A stretch of DNA of 64,000 nucleotides from Dactylis glomerata (taxonomy: Eukaryota > Streptophyta > Magnoliopsida > Poales > Poaceae). Of this stretch, positions 32,923 to 45,064 are shown one piece after another. Positions within the stretch are counted from its first letter, which is position 1. Every line of letters starts with the position of its first letter. Where the stretch lies: contig QXEO01000339.1 in assembly GCA_007115705.1 (NCBI GenBank), positions 2,560,191 through 2,624,190 on the forward strand, read 5' to 3'. The notes under the pieces are model-generated. The model saw only the letters and a list, made by a program, of their open reading frames with translations. It was not told where the DNA came from and did not search any database. The translations under genes and the position numbers were made by a program.

Positions 32923-33195
32923 GATACGTCTCCAACGTATCCATAATTTTTGATGCTCCATGCTTATTTTTACACCATTTGCTTAGTGTTTTGTTACACT
33001 TCGTGGCATTTTTATGCATTTTCTAGAACTAACCTATTAACGAGATGCCACAGTGCCAGTTCCCTGTTTTCTACTATTTTTGTGTTTCAGAAAAGTTACA
33101 CAGGAAATATTCTCGGAATTGGATGAAACAAAAGCCAGAAGTCCAGATATTTAACGGAGCTTCCAGAAGACCGAAGAGGAGACAGAGAGGAGCCA
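32923..33195 (+). repeat. Element M: 5' LTR, first part
   Basis: Matches the start of the 3' LTR at 55798 up to GAGGAGCCA, where the L LTR begins. Its resemblance to the following 250 bp is due to the related L LTR, not a tandem duplication. Confidence 0.85.
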
Positions 33196-34738
33196 TGATA
33201 CATCTCAAATGTATCTATAATTTTTGATGCTCCATGCTTATTTTTACACCATTTGTCTATTGTTTCGTTACACTTCGTGGCACTTTTATGCATTTTCCGG
33301 AACTAACCTATTAACAAGTGCCACAGTGCCAGTTCCCTGTTTTCTGCTGTTTTTGTGTTTCAGAAGTGATACACAGGAAATATTCTCGGAATTGGACAAA
33401 ACCACATCCTGAAGTTTTATTTCACCGGGAAGCTTCCAGACATCCAAAGAAGAGTCGGAGGGGGGCCACCAGGGCCCCACATGTAGGGGTGGCGCGGCCA
33501 GGCCCCTGGCCGCGCGGGCCCCGCATGAGGGCGCCTGGCTCCCCCTCTAACGATGCCCCTTCGCCTATATAAAGCCTCGGGATGGAAAACCCTAAGGGAG
33601 TCGGCAATTTTCCAGAAAGAGTTCCGCAGTTCCGCCGCCGCCACCGACGAATTTCAGGGGACAGAAGTCTCTGTTCCGGCACCCTGCCGGGACAGGGAAG
33701 TGCCCCCAGAGCCATCTCCATCAGTCTCCATCGCCGTCTCCGCCGTCTCCATCGACCTCACCGCCATCTCCATCAACCTTGCTGTCTCCTATGATGAGGA
33801 GGGAGTAGTTCATCCCCGGGGCTAAGGGCTCTACCGGTAGCTATGTGGTTCACCTCTCTCTCCCATGATGTGATCTTTATGTGATCGTGAGCTTTGTATC
33901 ATGTTGAACAAGTAGATGTTATTATTCAGATATTATGTGTACTCTAGTGGTGTTATTAAAGTAATCTATTCCTCCTGCCATGGTGTAACGGTGACAGTGC
34001 GTGCATCATGGTGGTACTTGGTTTACGCTATGATTGTGATCTCTTGTGGATTATGAGAGTAATTATTACTATGATAGTATTGAAGTGATCTATTCCTCCT
34101 TTCATGGTGTAATGTTGACAGTGTGTGCACCGTGTTAGTACTTGGTCTAAGTTGCAATAATATCTATCTTGAGTTGTGCTTTGATTTGGATATCTCTATG
34201 AGTGGTGTTTGTCAAGTACTTGATGAACTTTAAGGGGTGCTTCTGTAGCCACTACACAATGATTAGTGTTATTCAATAGGAGAGTAATTCAGAGTACCAT
34301 AGTGGAGAGAAGTTGTTTATTTGTTCAATCATGTTATATTGTTGGGAGTGTGTCCACTAGTGAAAGTATGATCCCTAGGCCTTGTTTCCAAGCTTTGCAC
34401 ACCGTTTACTTGCTGTTTTGTTACATGTTTGCTCGCAGCGATATTTATTTCCCATCACATTTGCTACTTATAATCATCACTACTACTTGTATTTTACTAT
34501 CTCTTCGCCGAACTAGTGCAGCTATACATCTGACAAGTGTATTGGGTGTGTTGGGGACACAAGAGACTTTCTGTATCATAATTGCAGGGTTGCTTGAGAG
34601 GGATAGCTTTGACCTCTAACCTCCCTGAGTTCGATAAACCTTGGGTGATCCACTTAAGGGAAACTTGCTGCTGTTCTACAAACCTCTGCACTTGGAGGCC
34701 CAACAAGTGTCTACAAGAATAGAAGTGCGTAGACATCA
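33196..34738 (+). repeat. Element L: 5' LTR
   Basis: 1543 bp with a TATA box near 33564 (CCTATATAAAG). It is almost identical to the 3' LTR apart from a 21-bp unit (about 33730-33750, GTCTCC-rich) and scattered substitutions, so L is fairly young. Confidence 0.9.
33563..33574 (+). promoter_or_regulatory. TATA box of L 5' LTR
   Basis: GCCTATATAAAG after a GC-rich block; the same box is at about 48427 in the 3' LTR. Confidence 0.6.
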
Positions 34739-34748
34739 AGCTCTTTTC

Positions 34749-34766
34749 TGGCGCCGTTGCCGGGGA
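34749..34766 (+). other. Element L: primer binding site
   Basis: TGGCGCCGTTGCCGGGGA, ten bases after the LTR end. This is the site type of Athila-like and other plant gypsy elements. Confidence 0.85.
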
Positions 34767-34878
34767 GGTAAGGTAAAAGGTACTCGCATCCTCCTGTGTG
34801 AGTGCTCAGAGTTATTTCCTTTAGATTCTGCAATTACATCTTTTTGTTTCTTATTTTTATTTTCACTAGTTAGGCTTA

Positions 34879-37329
34879 ATGGAAAACAAAGAGTTCTTTA
34901 GTCTTTTTCCTGATTTTAGATTTGAAGAGAAAATTGAAAATCCTTTGGAGCTTATTTCGCATAGCAATGTTATTAGTACGAATGCTTTGAACACCGTTGT
35001 TGCTAATGCTATGGAAAAGTCTAAGCTTGGGGAAGCTGGTTTTGTTAAGTATGATATTTTTAGTCCCCCAGCTTTAGTGGAGAAAGTTTGCTCTGATGAT
35101 ATTTTATCTCCCATATGTGATGTTTCTAATGATGCTTGTGCTCCTCATCCTTTTAAAATACTTATGAAAATTGTTGATCATGTTAAGAATAACTGCTATT
35201 TAGGAGATGGAACTGTCCATCCTGGTGATCATTTGCTTTTTATACATGAATTATGCGAGTTGTTCCAGTGTGCAGGTATTTCAATGGACCAAGTTAAGAA
35301 GAAGCTATTCTCTTTGTCACTGAAAGGCAGAGCTGAGGAATGGTATCGGCTGCTTGAAGATGGTCCATCTATTGCATGGGAGGAAATTGTGTCTCTCATT
35401 TATTCCAAGTTTTATCCTCCAAGTGAAATTCATAAAGATCGTAATCGGATATATAACTTTTGGCCTCATGAGGGAGAAAGCATTGCCCAAGCGTGGGGAA
35501 GATTGAAGTTACTAATGCATAAATGTCCTATTCATGATCTTCCCCGTAATATTATTATTAATAATTTTTATGCAAGGCTTTCAGGACATTACAAGGACTA
35601 TCTAGATGCATGCTTTGATGGGTCTTTCACAAGCAAGGATGTCGACACCAAGTGGGGTCTGCTTGAAACAATTCAAAACAATATTGAAGGTTGGGATAGC
35701 GATAAAGGTAAAGGATTAGGTATGAATTACGAGTTTGATTGCATTAAGTCTTTCGCTGAAACTGCTAATTTTCAAGAGCTTAGTGCTAAGTATGGTCTTG
35801 ATCCTCAAATTATGGTTGATTGCTTTAAAGCCTTTGCTTCCCATATAAATGTTCCTAAAGGAAATGGGGACGTGTATCATGAACCTTTTAAGGATACTTG
35901 CATAGAAAGTGATATTGTTATTGATGATTGCAATAAACATGCTCAAACTTCTAAAAGTACTATTTCTTATAAGCATGTTAATTTTTGTGGAATACATAGA
36001 CCTTGTGAACAGAGTTACAACAAAGAAGATTATTGCATCACCCACGCAAATGAAGAAACCAGCATGTGGCTCAAGGATCTAGATGTGCTTGGTGAATGGG
36101 TTTGTGAGCTTTATCCTTTTCTTTGTGAATTTTGCAGTGAAAAGGGGCACTTTAATTTTCAATGCCCAATTAATCGAACGAGTACCGCAGATTTGTATTG
36201 TGATGATAAGATTACTTTCAATCAGTATGATGAGCTTACTTTGTTTTTGAATTGTGAAGAGATATCTAGAAATATTGCTTTGGTAGACATGAATGATGTT
36301 GATCTTAATAGCACCCTTCGTGGTTGTCATCTCTATTGTGCTAAAGATTGCCTCGCAAATACTTACTTACAAGATCTTATTAAACATGATGTTTTGCCAA
36401 GCTATGATAGGACTAATAGATGTTTCGATCTTATTAATAGAGAGGAGGAATCCTCCAAAGTTTCTTCTGTTGTTTCTGTCAGCAAGCCAGATTATGTGGA
36501 GAAGATGCCTTTCCCTCCTAAAGGAGAGAGTAAGAAGAGTAAGAAGAAGAAGAAGAAGAAGAAGAGTAAGAGGCGAGAGGACACGGTATCTTCCCCTAAA
36601 CGTTATGATCCTGCTATAGATTATGATAATTCTGATTGGGATGATGTTCCTATGCCTGTTACCTATGTTAGTGATCATGATTGGGAAAAGCACTCTACTT
36701 TTGATATTGAAAATCTTTTTGGTACAAATTCTAAGGTTAATAATTGTTGTACCATTAGTGCTATCCATGTTCCTTCTTATGATGATATGTTTGATGAGTA
36801 TGCTTTGCGACATAGTAGTTCTCTAGCTTGTGATGATGGATATAATATTTTCAGTTCACCTACTTTTGAGGAGAAAATTAGTTATGATTACAATATGCCT
36901 CCTGTTTTTGATGATTATGGTGATGAGAATAATTATTCTGTTGAATCTGCTCCTACTACTATTGTTCATGTAGGGAGTATTAATCCTTTTATGCATGTGG
37001 CTCATGATAGGGATGCTTTATGTGATAGTTATATTGTTAGTTCTATTCATGATGCTACTGAAAGTTACTATGAGAGAGGGAAACATGGTTTGATGGATCT
37101 CAACAATATTGAGTTTCCCCTCTTTATGTTGCAATTCTTGAAGTTGTACTTGTTTTGCCTTCTTATGCTTTTTGCTTTGCGCTTTTATGACTTGTCTCTT
37201 TACAAGACTATCTTTCATAGGAAGTGGTTTAGATTTAAATGTGTTCCATACTTGATTTTTGATGCTCTCTATTGCTTTAAGTTCCTATATGGCGCCTTTG
37301 CCTCAAGCTCTTATATGGCGCCCACATAA
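34879..37329 (+). CDS. Element L: intact 816-codon gag-like protein
   Basis: An open frame from ATG 34879, at normal distance from the primer site. Residues about 115-245 form a retrotransposon gag domain (FSLSLKGRAEEWYRLLEDG, YSKFYPPSEIHKDRNR, AQAWGRLKLLMHKCP). A zinc knuckle CEFCSEKGHFNFQC is at residues 416-429. A lysine run (KKSKKKKKKKKSKRRED) is at about 550-568, then an acidic, Asp/Tyr-rich region. Near residues 745-775 is a strongly hydrophobic stretch (FMLQFLKLYLFCLLMLFAL) that could span a membrane. No DTG/DSG protease and no RT follow. It would form the gag particle in the cytoplasm; the lysine run could serve nuclear import, and the hydrophobic tail is unexplained. An uninterrupted frame among heavily decayed neighbours points to recent activity or selection. 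Confidence 0.75.
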   Translation: MENKEFFSLFPDFRFEEKIENPLELISHSNVISTNALNTVVANAMEKSKLGEAGFVKYDIFSPPALVEKVCSDDILSPICDVSNDACAPHPFKILMKIVDHVKNNCYLGDGTVHPGDHLLFIHELCELFQCAGISMDQVKKKLFSLSLKGRAEEWYRLLEDGPSIAWEEIVSLIYSKFYPPSEIHKDRNRIYNFWPHEGESIAQAWGRLKLLMHKCPIHDLPRNIIINNFYARLSGHYKDYLDACFDGSFTSKDVDTKWGLLETIQNNIEGWDSDKGKGLGMNYEFDCIKSFAETANFQELSAKYGLDPQIMVDCFKAFASHINVPKGNGDVYHEPFKDTCIESDIVIDDCNKHAQTSKSTISYKHVNFCGIHRPCEQSYNKEDYCITHANEETSMWLKDLDVLGEWVCELYPFLCEFCSEKGHFNFQCPINRTSTADLYCDDKITFNQYDELTLFLNCEEISRNIALVDMNDVDLNSTLRGCHLYCAKDCLANTYLQDLIKHDVLPSYDRTNRCFDLINREEESSKVSSVVSVSKPDYVEKMPFPPKGESKKSKKKKKKKKSKRREDTVSSPKRYDPAIDYDNSDWDDVPMPVTYVSDHDWEKHSTFDIENLFGTNSKVNNCCTISAIHVPSYDDMFDEYALRHSSSLACDDGYNIFSSPTFEEKISYDYNMPPVFDDYGDENNYSVESAPTTIVHVGSINPFMHVAHDRDALCDSYIVSSIHDATESYYERGKHGLMDLNNIEFPLFMLQFLKLYLFCLLMLFALRFYDLSLYKTIFHRKWFRFKCVPYLIFDALYCFKFLYGAFASSSYMAPT

Positions 37330-39891
37330 GCATCTTTGCAAATTACTGCGCCTAGCTCAAAGGCGTTAAAGAAAAGCACTCTTGGGAGATAACCCAATGT
37401 TTTATTTTTAGTACTTTTTCTTTTATTTGAGTCTTGGAAGTTATTACTACTGTAATAACCACTCCTTATCTTGTTTATTTCGTTTTTGTGCCAAGAGAAG
37501 CCTCTAATTTGAGTGAGGTAAAGATTTGGGGATGTTGCTGTCCTGAAACAGTTTTCGGAGCTGCACCGTAAAAATTCGTATAAATTCTCTGTATATCTTT
37601 TGGACCTGTGATTTCTTGTGCATATGCCCCAGGTTATATCCAAACTTTCATTAGTTTAACACTTTTTGATTTGAGCAACATAAAACCCCTCAAAAATTCG
37701 ACCTTTGTCAGCTGTTCAGTTTTGACAAATTTCTGCCAATATTTGTGTTTGCCACTTTATCGCTTTCTTTTGAGTTCTTTTGATCACGGAACTTTTAGAG
37801 AGGTTGCTACAGTAGTATATACTTTATATGTGGTGGTTTTGGGTTGAAACCTGAAGCAAAAAGAGGTTGATTATATGTTATGCTTACACTAATGTTGCTA
37901 ATAGAATTGTGTTTAGTTTTGTATGAAGGAAGTTTTCAAGTGTAGGGATTGGAGAATGATGAGATGAGTTGAAGAATGGACAAAAGCTCAAGCTTGGGGA
38001 TGCTCATGCATCACCCCAAGAAATATCCAAGAAGTACAAGCGTCAAAGCTTGGGGATGCCCCCGAGGCACCCCTTCTTCATCGGCAAAAATCAGGTCACC
38101 TTTCAAAATACTATATTTTTATTGCTTCATGCACTATGTGTTTTTCTTGGAGCGTCAGTTGTTTTAGTTTTCTTAGTTATTTTTCTTTTTCTTTGTTTGC
38201 TGCAATAAATTGTTAGATCACATCAAATTTCTTTTGAAGAAGTTGCCTTGCTTTTCATTTGTCAAGAACGCTCTAGTTTTCACTCTTATTAAAAATCAAG
38301 TGTTCTTCTTTTTCTGTTACTGCTTTTGGTTTTCGTTTTCGCCTTGATATGCGTTCAGACCTTGTCATATCTTTTCATCAAGGTGTATTTTTTGCCTCTG
38401 ATCTTTATTCGTTTTCATCAAAAGAGGTGTCTTTTAAAAATTTCAAATGGTGTTGGAAAAGAGAAAAAGCTTTGTGCAAAATAGTGGTACAAGAAGGAGC
38501 TTGTGTAGACTGCGGCTTAGGATTTTTCATGTCATGCTTGATGTCTTTTTGATAGTATGCTTAGTGGTTTTGCTGTAGCATGACTTGTCTCAAATAACTG
38601 AGATTGCTTAATGAGCTTTTGAAAAAATCATGCGTTGTTTTTATTGTATGGAAGCATTATTTTGGTTTTCTCCTTGATGCTTTATTTGGGTTGACTTGGC
38701 GCATGCTCACACATGTTAGACTCTTACAAAGTCGCCAATAGCCTTCATGATCATTTAGTTTTTGACTTTTGATGCCATCTAATGCTTCTTTTAATGTCGC
38801 TTTGTCGCTTTGCATGATTATGGCCATTATTGCTCTCTTAGTTGGTCGCTCCCAGTCTTTTGCTAGCCCTCGCCCTTAACTGAGTATGAGCTCTACTCGT
38901 GCATCCAACTCCTAAAAACCAAAGTTTTCCAAAGTGTCCACCATACATACCTACTAGCAATTTGCTATTCCAAGTAAATTTGACTTGCTTTTATTTTCTC
39001 TTCATATTAAACTCTTACCAGTGTTATGCGAAATTCGGTTAGTAAAGCTCTCACGAACCGGAAGGCACACTTTACTTTTTCATGTTCTTAAAAATTTGAC
39101 ATTGTGGTCTCTTATGTTGAGTTGTTATGCTTGCAAGTTGTAAGTTGGATTCTAGCCTAGCCATGCTGTCATGGGGCAAGCTTTCAACATTGCACTTCTT
39201 ATTTGAGTTGATATCGTGATCTTTTGTTTATGGATGCCCGCGGTGTGAAATGAATTGGGAATCTTGTGGGGATCATGGAGTTTGTATATGTGTTAGGGAA
39301 ACGCCGGGCCGCCAATCTAAGCCATGCATAATTCATGGTGGAAATTTGCAGCATACCCATGGTGAACATTCGACGACGCATCTCACAATAAAAAGCTAAA
39401 CAAAAGGCAAATAAAAGAGATGTTGAGGTGTTCATTGTCTGCTTGTCCTGTCATTTTGGTGTGGGCTTGTTCCATGTCATCGGGCACGGAGGTACCCCAT
39501 TGGCGGTTCTCAATGATATGCATATACTTACAATGACAAGAGCCTTGCTTGGGACTCTAAGTAAAGTAGCATGAGGTTTGGGTACTCGTATTCACGGGGC
39601 ACGAGGTTTTCAACTTATGATTTGTCAAGCATATGCATCATAATTGTTCTCGCATTAACTTTAACCATTCAAGATGCTTATGATGGGGGCAATGAGAGCT
39701 CAAAGCTGGTAAGTACCATAATTTTTGAAGGTTATAAAACTTGCAATCACTGCTTCCCTCTGTGAAGGGCCTTTCTTTTACTTTTATGTTGAGTCACCAC
39801 CTTCTACCTTTATGCACCATTAAGAGAGCATAGTTGTCATTCTTAGTGTAATATGCATTGTCCCAAAGTTCATTGATTGATTCATATTGTT
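37330..39891 (+). other. Element L: non-coding 3' half, first part
   Basis: 2.56 kb without a credible gene; continues at 47678-48059 after K. It starts with a block (37348-37402) that recurs after the M coding region, including a TTGGGAGATAACCCAA hairpin. Two copies of AAGCTTGGGGATGC (37990, 38046) lie in hairpins. The whole stretch is closely similar to 52865-55410 of M. Confidence 0.7.
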
Positions 39892-40806
39892 TGATGAGGA
39901 CATCCCTATCACACCACCATTATCTCCTACTCCTTTTGATGAAGATGTTGCTGCGAAGAAGTCCAATGAGATTAGGATTGGACCAATTACAAGAGCACGT
40001 GCAAAGCTATTGGAACAACAGGTGAACTCACTCTTAATTGAACCTGATCTTTTATTTAATGAGAACTTTATACTGCCTAAGTCTATGCATCTATGTATGA
40101 TCAGGTTTGTTGATAACATGAGCGTTGCACGAGGAGGAGATGAGTCGCAGCAAGAAGAGCAAGACTTGATGATCAAGTGCGCGAGGGAGGAGAGGGAGGC
40201 AGGCGCACCAGGAGATCACCAGAACATCAAGTCAACATGAGAGAGTCCGTGATGGCGCACTAGGATAGCCTACGACACGATGTCTACACGTCTAAGGCGC
40301 GCCACACTCATGGCCTGCGTGCCAGAAATAGGCCGAACCCATGTATGGGTCGGTATGTACTCGTTTGAGTCGAACCGAGTCAGTTTGGGCCCAAACCAGG
40401 TTGGTTTTGGGCCAGGTCCATGTTGAGGACGCCCCAGCCTCCCTTAAGTAGCCAGGGGCGCCCCCTCAAGTCGCTTAGACCACGTTTAAACAAAACCCTA
40501 GTTTCTAGACAGAACCAAGTGTTCCTCTGAAATTATTCGCACCAATTCATATCGATCTGGTGTTTGTTCTTCTGAAAGTCTGAGTGTAATCTGCTGTTCC
40601 GTTGGGAATTAGTATATTGCATAACCGCTTCGTGGTCGGTGGCTACGTGCGCAAGCGTGTGACGTTGCGAATATCCAAAGGGTTGAGAGCTGTTGCGCTG
40701 GCAGCAGGGATTAGCCGGAGAGTTCTCTGCGACACTCGAGTTATCTTCATCACCATCATCGCCATCTACATCGCGCTCGCTGAGAAGATCGGGACACCCC
40801 TTATCA
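39892..40806 (+). repeat. Element K: 5' LTR
   Basis: 915 bp; contains an out-of-context copy of the pol C-terminal coding segment (ending at a TGA at 40238-40240). There is no strong TATA box; CCCTTAAGTAG near 40443 is the best candidate. Confidence 0.92.
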
Positions 40807-40809
40807 TCT

Positions 40810-40824
40810 TGGTATCAGATTCCA
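40810..40824 (+). other. Element K: primer binding site
   Basis: TTGGTATCAGATTCC, three bases after the 5' LTR end. Initiator-Met tRNA type. Confidence 0.85.
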
Positions 40825-42091
40825 GCGTTTACTCGGTGAGCATCCACAAATTCATCCCCGTAAATTCGTTGTTGTTTTTGTCCTATACAGAAAAAGCCAC
40901 ACACAAAAATTAGGGTTCTTAGTTTCGCCATAGCCTAGATTGCATCGAGGTACTAGTTTTAGTCGCTGATCGTCTTTTCGCGTATCTTTTCTTCCAATTT
41001 GTAGGAGTCTAGGTTCACCGATCTTTTCTGCATCTTAGTTTCGTGTTTGGATCTCGTTTGGAGGGTCGTTGGTCTTCATCTTCTTCCCTCCGCCGGCGGC
41101 TGTGCACTTGTGTTCGTATACCTTGGCAGATCCGATCGCCAGGCGTTTTCGCAAAAATCAAAAAAAAAAAAAACACATCGGCCGCTCGCCCGACCTCAGC
41201 TCGGTTCTGAGGTCAAGCGCTAGCTAGCACCGCCTTGGCCGATCTCCATCGCACGTCCTCGAGGCTGCTGCGCTCGAGCGTGGAGCGATCGCCAGCGCCA
41301 GCAGGCCCAAGTGTGCTGTTTTGGGAAAATCTTCTCCAAAAAAAAAAAAACCGGATCGCTGGCCGTTCTAGGCGCTGCACCTCAGACTCGTTCTGTGCTC
41401 TAGCGTGAGCGCTATTTAGCAAAAAAAAAGAGACAAACTTCTTTGTCCGTTTCGCATCGCCGTCGCGCTGCCGTGTGTTTCCGGCGTCGTACATCTCTGC
41501 CGTTGACATATTTTTCGTCGGTTTCTCATCCGCGACAGCGTGTTACCACTGTGTCCACATAGCGTCCTTTCTACACAATTTTGATCGCTTTAGCTATAGC
41601 CTGTCTACAGCATCGTGTTAGGAGCTTACCTATACGAGACTAGCTACATCATGCTCATCAAGCTGCTGCCGTGTGCGCAATCTTGTGCCTGTTCGTCGAG
41701 CTAGTGCTAGCGTCTCTCTTGTGCATTGCAACACGAGCTACTGTGCGTCATCACTTATATCTTGTTGAGCTCACTTTTCAGAGTTGCTTTGCCCCGATTA
41801 TCTCCACCGTGTGTGTTTCCGTGGGTCTTTGTCATACGATCAATACTAGGACATGTATTTCGGTGTAGTTAGGTATCCATACCAAGCCCCACCATATACC
41901 CTGGTTTGTCGTGTGATAGTTTCTTATACCCTCGGTATTCGCTTCATCACATCCGTGCACGTTTCAGTCTCTACGAGTGGTAAGCATTTATTATTCACTT
42001 TGGAACGGTAAGATACCTCTTTCTTTCAGTTTTGAGTGAGTTGTGAGCGTAACCACCACCCGTTTATTGTTTGTGCACTAACCTACTAATC
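40825..42091 (+). other. Element K: 5' leader
   Basis: About 1.27 kb untranslated, with short poly-A tracts (near 41160, 41338 and 41420) between GC-rich segments. No gene seen. Confidence 0.6.
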
Positions 42092-45064
42092 ATGTCTGCT
42101 AGTGATGTTGATGTGATGCAGAAAAAACCTGATGATACTCCTGTCATATGGAGGGAGTATGAAGCTCTTCGTGATCATTTGGAAAGAATAATAACACGAA
42201 CAACTGACGCTATTGATTCTGATGTTCAAGCTGTCCAAATGAAAGTAGAAGCCACTGATGCTACTGTTAATAATATGCAAGTGTAAGTCAATGATCTCCA
42301 AACTAGCATCCAGGCGTTGACACAATCTGTCAATGCGCTGCGTCTTACTGTTGAGCAGCGACCCCTACCACATGCTGATGCTGATGATGAGAGTGTTCAT
42401 GGCGATAATAAGGATTTTGCTGCAGCCGGTCGTGGTAATGGTCGAGGCAATGGTCCTCCTTTTCATGGTCGTGGTTTTGTTCCCGTTGGTGCCCAGCGCG
42501 TTCCTTTTCAGCAGGATGATGGCTTGGGTAAACCAAAGTTTTTTATTCCCAAATTCGAGGGTGGTACTGATGTTGAAGAGTACCTCACATGGGAGTTGAA
42601 GATAGAGAAGTTGTGGCGTCTTCATGATTATACGGAGGACAAGAAAATCAAGCTTGCTTCTTCAGAGTTTGATGGCTATGCTTTGCGATGGTGGGACAGC
42701 GTTGTGCAAACACGTCAAGAAAACAACGAGCTGCCCATTATAACTTGGCGCCATATGAAGGAAGTGATGCGGGCTCGTTTTGTTCCGCATAACTACCTCC
42801 GCTCAGTTTTTGATAAGTTACAGCAATTGAAGCAAGGCTCGCTATCCGTTAATAAGTATTATATGGAGATGGAGATGCTTCTACAACGAGCTCGCGTTCG
42901 TGAGCCTCTTGAGCAGACCTTGCAGCGTTTTCTCCATGGTCTGAAGTATAATATTAAGAGCATTGTTCGTCATCATCGGTATCGTGATATGAATGAGCTG
43001 CTACATCATGCACGTGAAGCTGAAGCCCAGTTTGCTGAAGAAGCTCAGTTTAAGTCTCGTACTACTTCGGGCAGCCGTTTCACACCCCGGCCTGCTGCAT
43101 CCACACCAAGTTCCCGTTCAGATTTTCGTGCTCCTTCGTCGTCGCGATCCGATTCCAATGCAAAGAAATCCGCACCTGCTGCTAGTGGTACGGGTTCGAA
43201 CATGTCTACAGCACGTAATCGTGATATGGAGTGTCATACTTGTGGTGGCAAAGGTCATTTTAAACGGGATTGCCCCAATAGAAAAGTCATGATCGTCAAT
43301 GAGGACACCAATGAATACGAGACAGGTGATGATGCTGATCCAGATGGTTCTGATGATGATGACTTTGGTCATGACGGTGTTGATGCCTATCCTTCCACCG
43401 CCAATAACATAGTTTGCTTGCAGCGTGTGCTGAATGTGTCTCCTACATCTGAAAGTCAGCGGTGCAATTTGTTCCAAACTAAAGCACTTGTTGGACCGGA
43501 CAAAGCTTCCAAACTCATCATCGATGGTGGTAGTTGCCGCAACCTTGCTAGCAAAGAGTTGTGTGCAAAGCTGAAACTGAAATACATCCCGCACCCACAT
43601 CCATATTATATCCAGTGGCTCAGCGACAATGGAGAGGTGAAGGTCAGCCACATGGTGCGAGTTGATTTCAAGATTGGACCATACAAGGACTCCATTGAGT
43701 TTGATGTGGTTCCTATGACGGTTTGTCACCTCTTGTTGGGCCGCCCATGGCAGTTTGATCGCAACGTGTTACACAATGGCCGCACCAACACATATCATTT
43801 GGAGTTCAAGGGCAGAAAAATTAACTTGCAGCCTATGTCTCCACAGCATATTGTCAATGAATCTCGTCAGAAAACTGAAGTGAACTTAGAACATGAGAAT
43901 GAGAGAGTAGCTAGACGAGAGACTATTACCTCGGTGAGTGAGAGCCACCCAGCCACATCGAGAGAGCCACACCAAAGTGAGCGAGTGAATTCTCTAGTCC
44001 TGCTAGCCACCAAAGAAGATATGAGAGAATTTAGAGAGGATCCTACAGCCATGCCACTTGTGCTTATGTACAAGGGTGAGATTTTGGTTTCTAATGACAT
44101 GACTCCTCTTCCTTTTGGTGTTTCTAGTGTCTTGCAGGAATTTGACGATGTGTTTCCAGAGGAGGTCCCCGCTGGTTTGCCTCCTTTGCGCGGCATTGAG
44201 CACCAGATTGATTTCATCCCTGGTGCCACCTTGCCAAACCACGCTCCTTACCGCACCAACCCCGACGAAACTAAGGAGATTCAGAAACAAGTGCAAGCGC
44301 TACTCGACAAAGGTTATATTCATGTGAGCTTAAGCCCTTGTGCTGTTCCTGTTATTCTAGTTCCTAAGAAAGATGGTACTTGGCGCATGTGTGTAGATTG
44401 TAGAGCTATTAATAACATCACTATTCGATATCGTCACCCTATTCCGTGCTTGGATGATATGCTTGATGAGTTGAGTGGTGCTGCTATTTTCTCTAAGATT
44501 GATTTGCGTAGTGGTTACCATCAGATTAGGATGAAAGAGGGGGATGAGTGGAAAACTGCCTTTAAAACAAAATTTGGTTTATATGAGTGGTTAGTCATGC
44601 CATTTGGTTTAACTAATGCACCTAGTACCTTCATGAGATTAATGAACCATGTTTTGCGAAATTTTATTGGCAAGTTTGTGGTTGTGTACTTTGATGATAT
44701 ATTAATCTACAGCCGCAATGAATCTGACCATAGTGATCATATTAGACAAGTTTTGCAAGTGTTGCGTGATTCTCAGCTTTATGGTAATCTTGAAAAGTGC
44801 ACATTTTGCAAAGATAAGGTCATCTTCCTTGGTTATGTTGTTTCTAAAAATGGAGTAGAAGTCGATGCATCTAAAATTGAATCTATTCAAAATTGGCCTA
44901 CTCCCATGAATGTTAGTCAAGTACGAAGTTTTCATGGTCTTGCTGGTTTTTATCGCCGTTTTGTGAAAGACTTTAGTACTGTTGCTGCACCTTTAAATGA
45001 GTTAACTAAAAAGGTGTTGAATTTGTATGGGGCGCAGCCCAAGATCATGCTTTTGATGAACTGA
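42092..45064 (+). pseudogene. Element K: gag-protease-RT, one stop, then frameshift
   Basis: Start chosen at ATG 42092 (MSASDVDVMQKK); an upstream in-frame ATG at 42071 is possible. An in-frame TAA at 42284-42286 interrupts a coiled N-terminus, after which the frame is open to 45064. Gag capsid region (FIPKFEGGTDVEEYLTWELK, YALRWWDSVV), zinc knuckle CHTCGGKGHFKRDC at 43231-43273, protease IIDGGSCRNLAS near 43520, and HLLLGRPWQFD. RT has APYRTNPDETKE, VILVPKKDG, DCRAINNITIRYRHP, MPFGLTNAPSTF and the YFDDILIYS box near 44690. The frame is lost at a G-run near 45013, consistent with loss of one base, in the connection to RNase H. Function: replication of the element in cytoplasmic particles. Confidence 0.88.

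Noticed and set aside
32923..33440. A tandem duplication of about 270 bp
   Set aside because: The two halves are the starts of two related LTRs (M and L); each has its own partner LTR at 55798 and 48060.
33417..33825. Several overlapping 60-112-codon frames in the L LTR (repeated near 48281-48668)
   Set aside because: GC-rich LTR U3/R sequence with the TATA box; frames are open in several phases at once and not supported by any domain.
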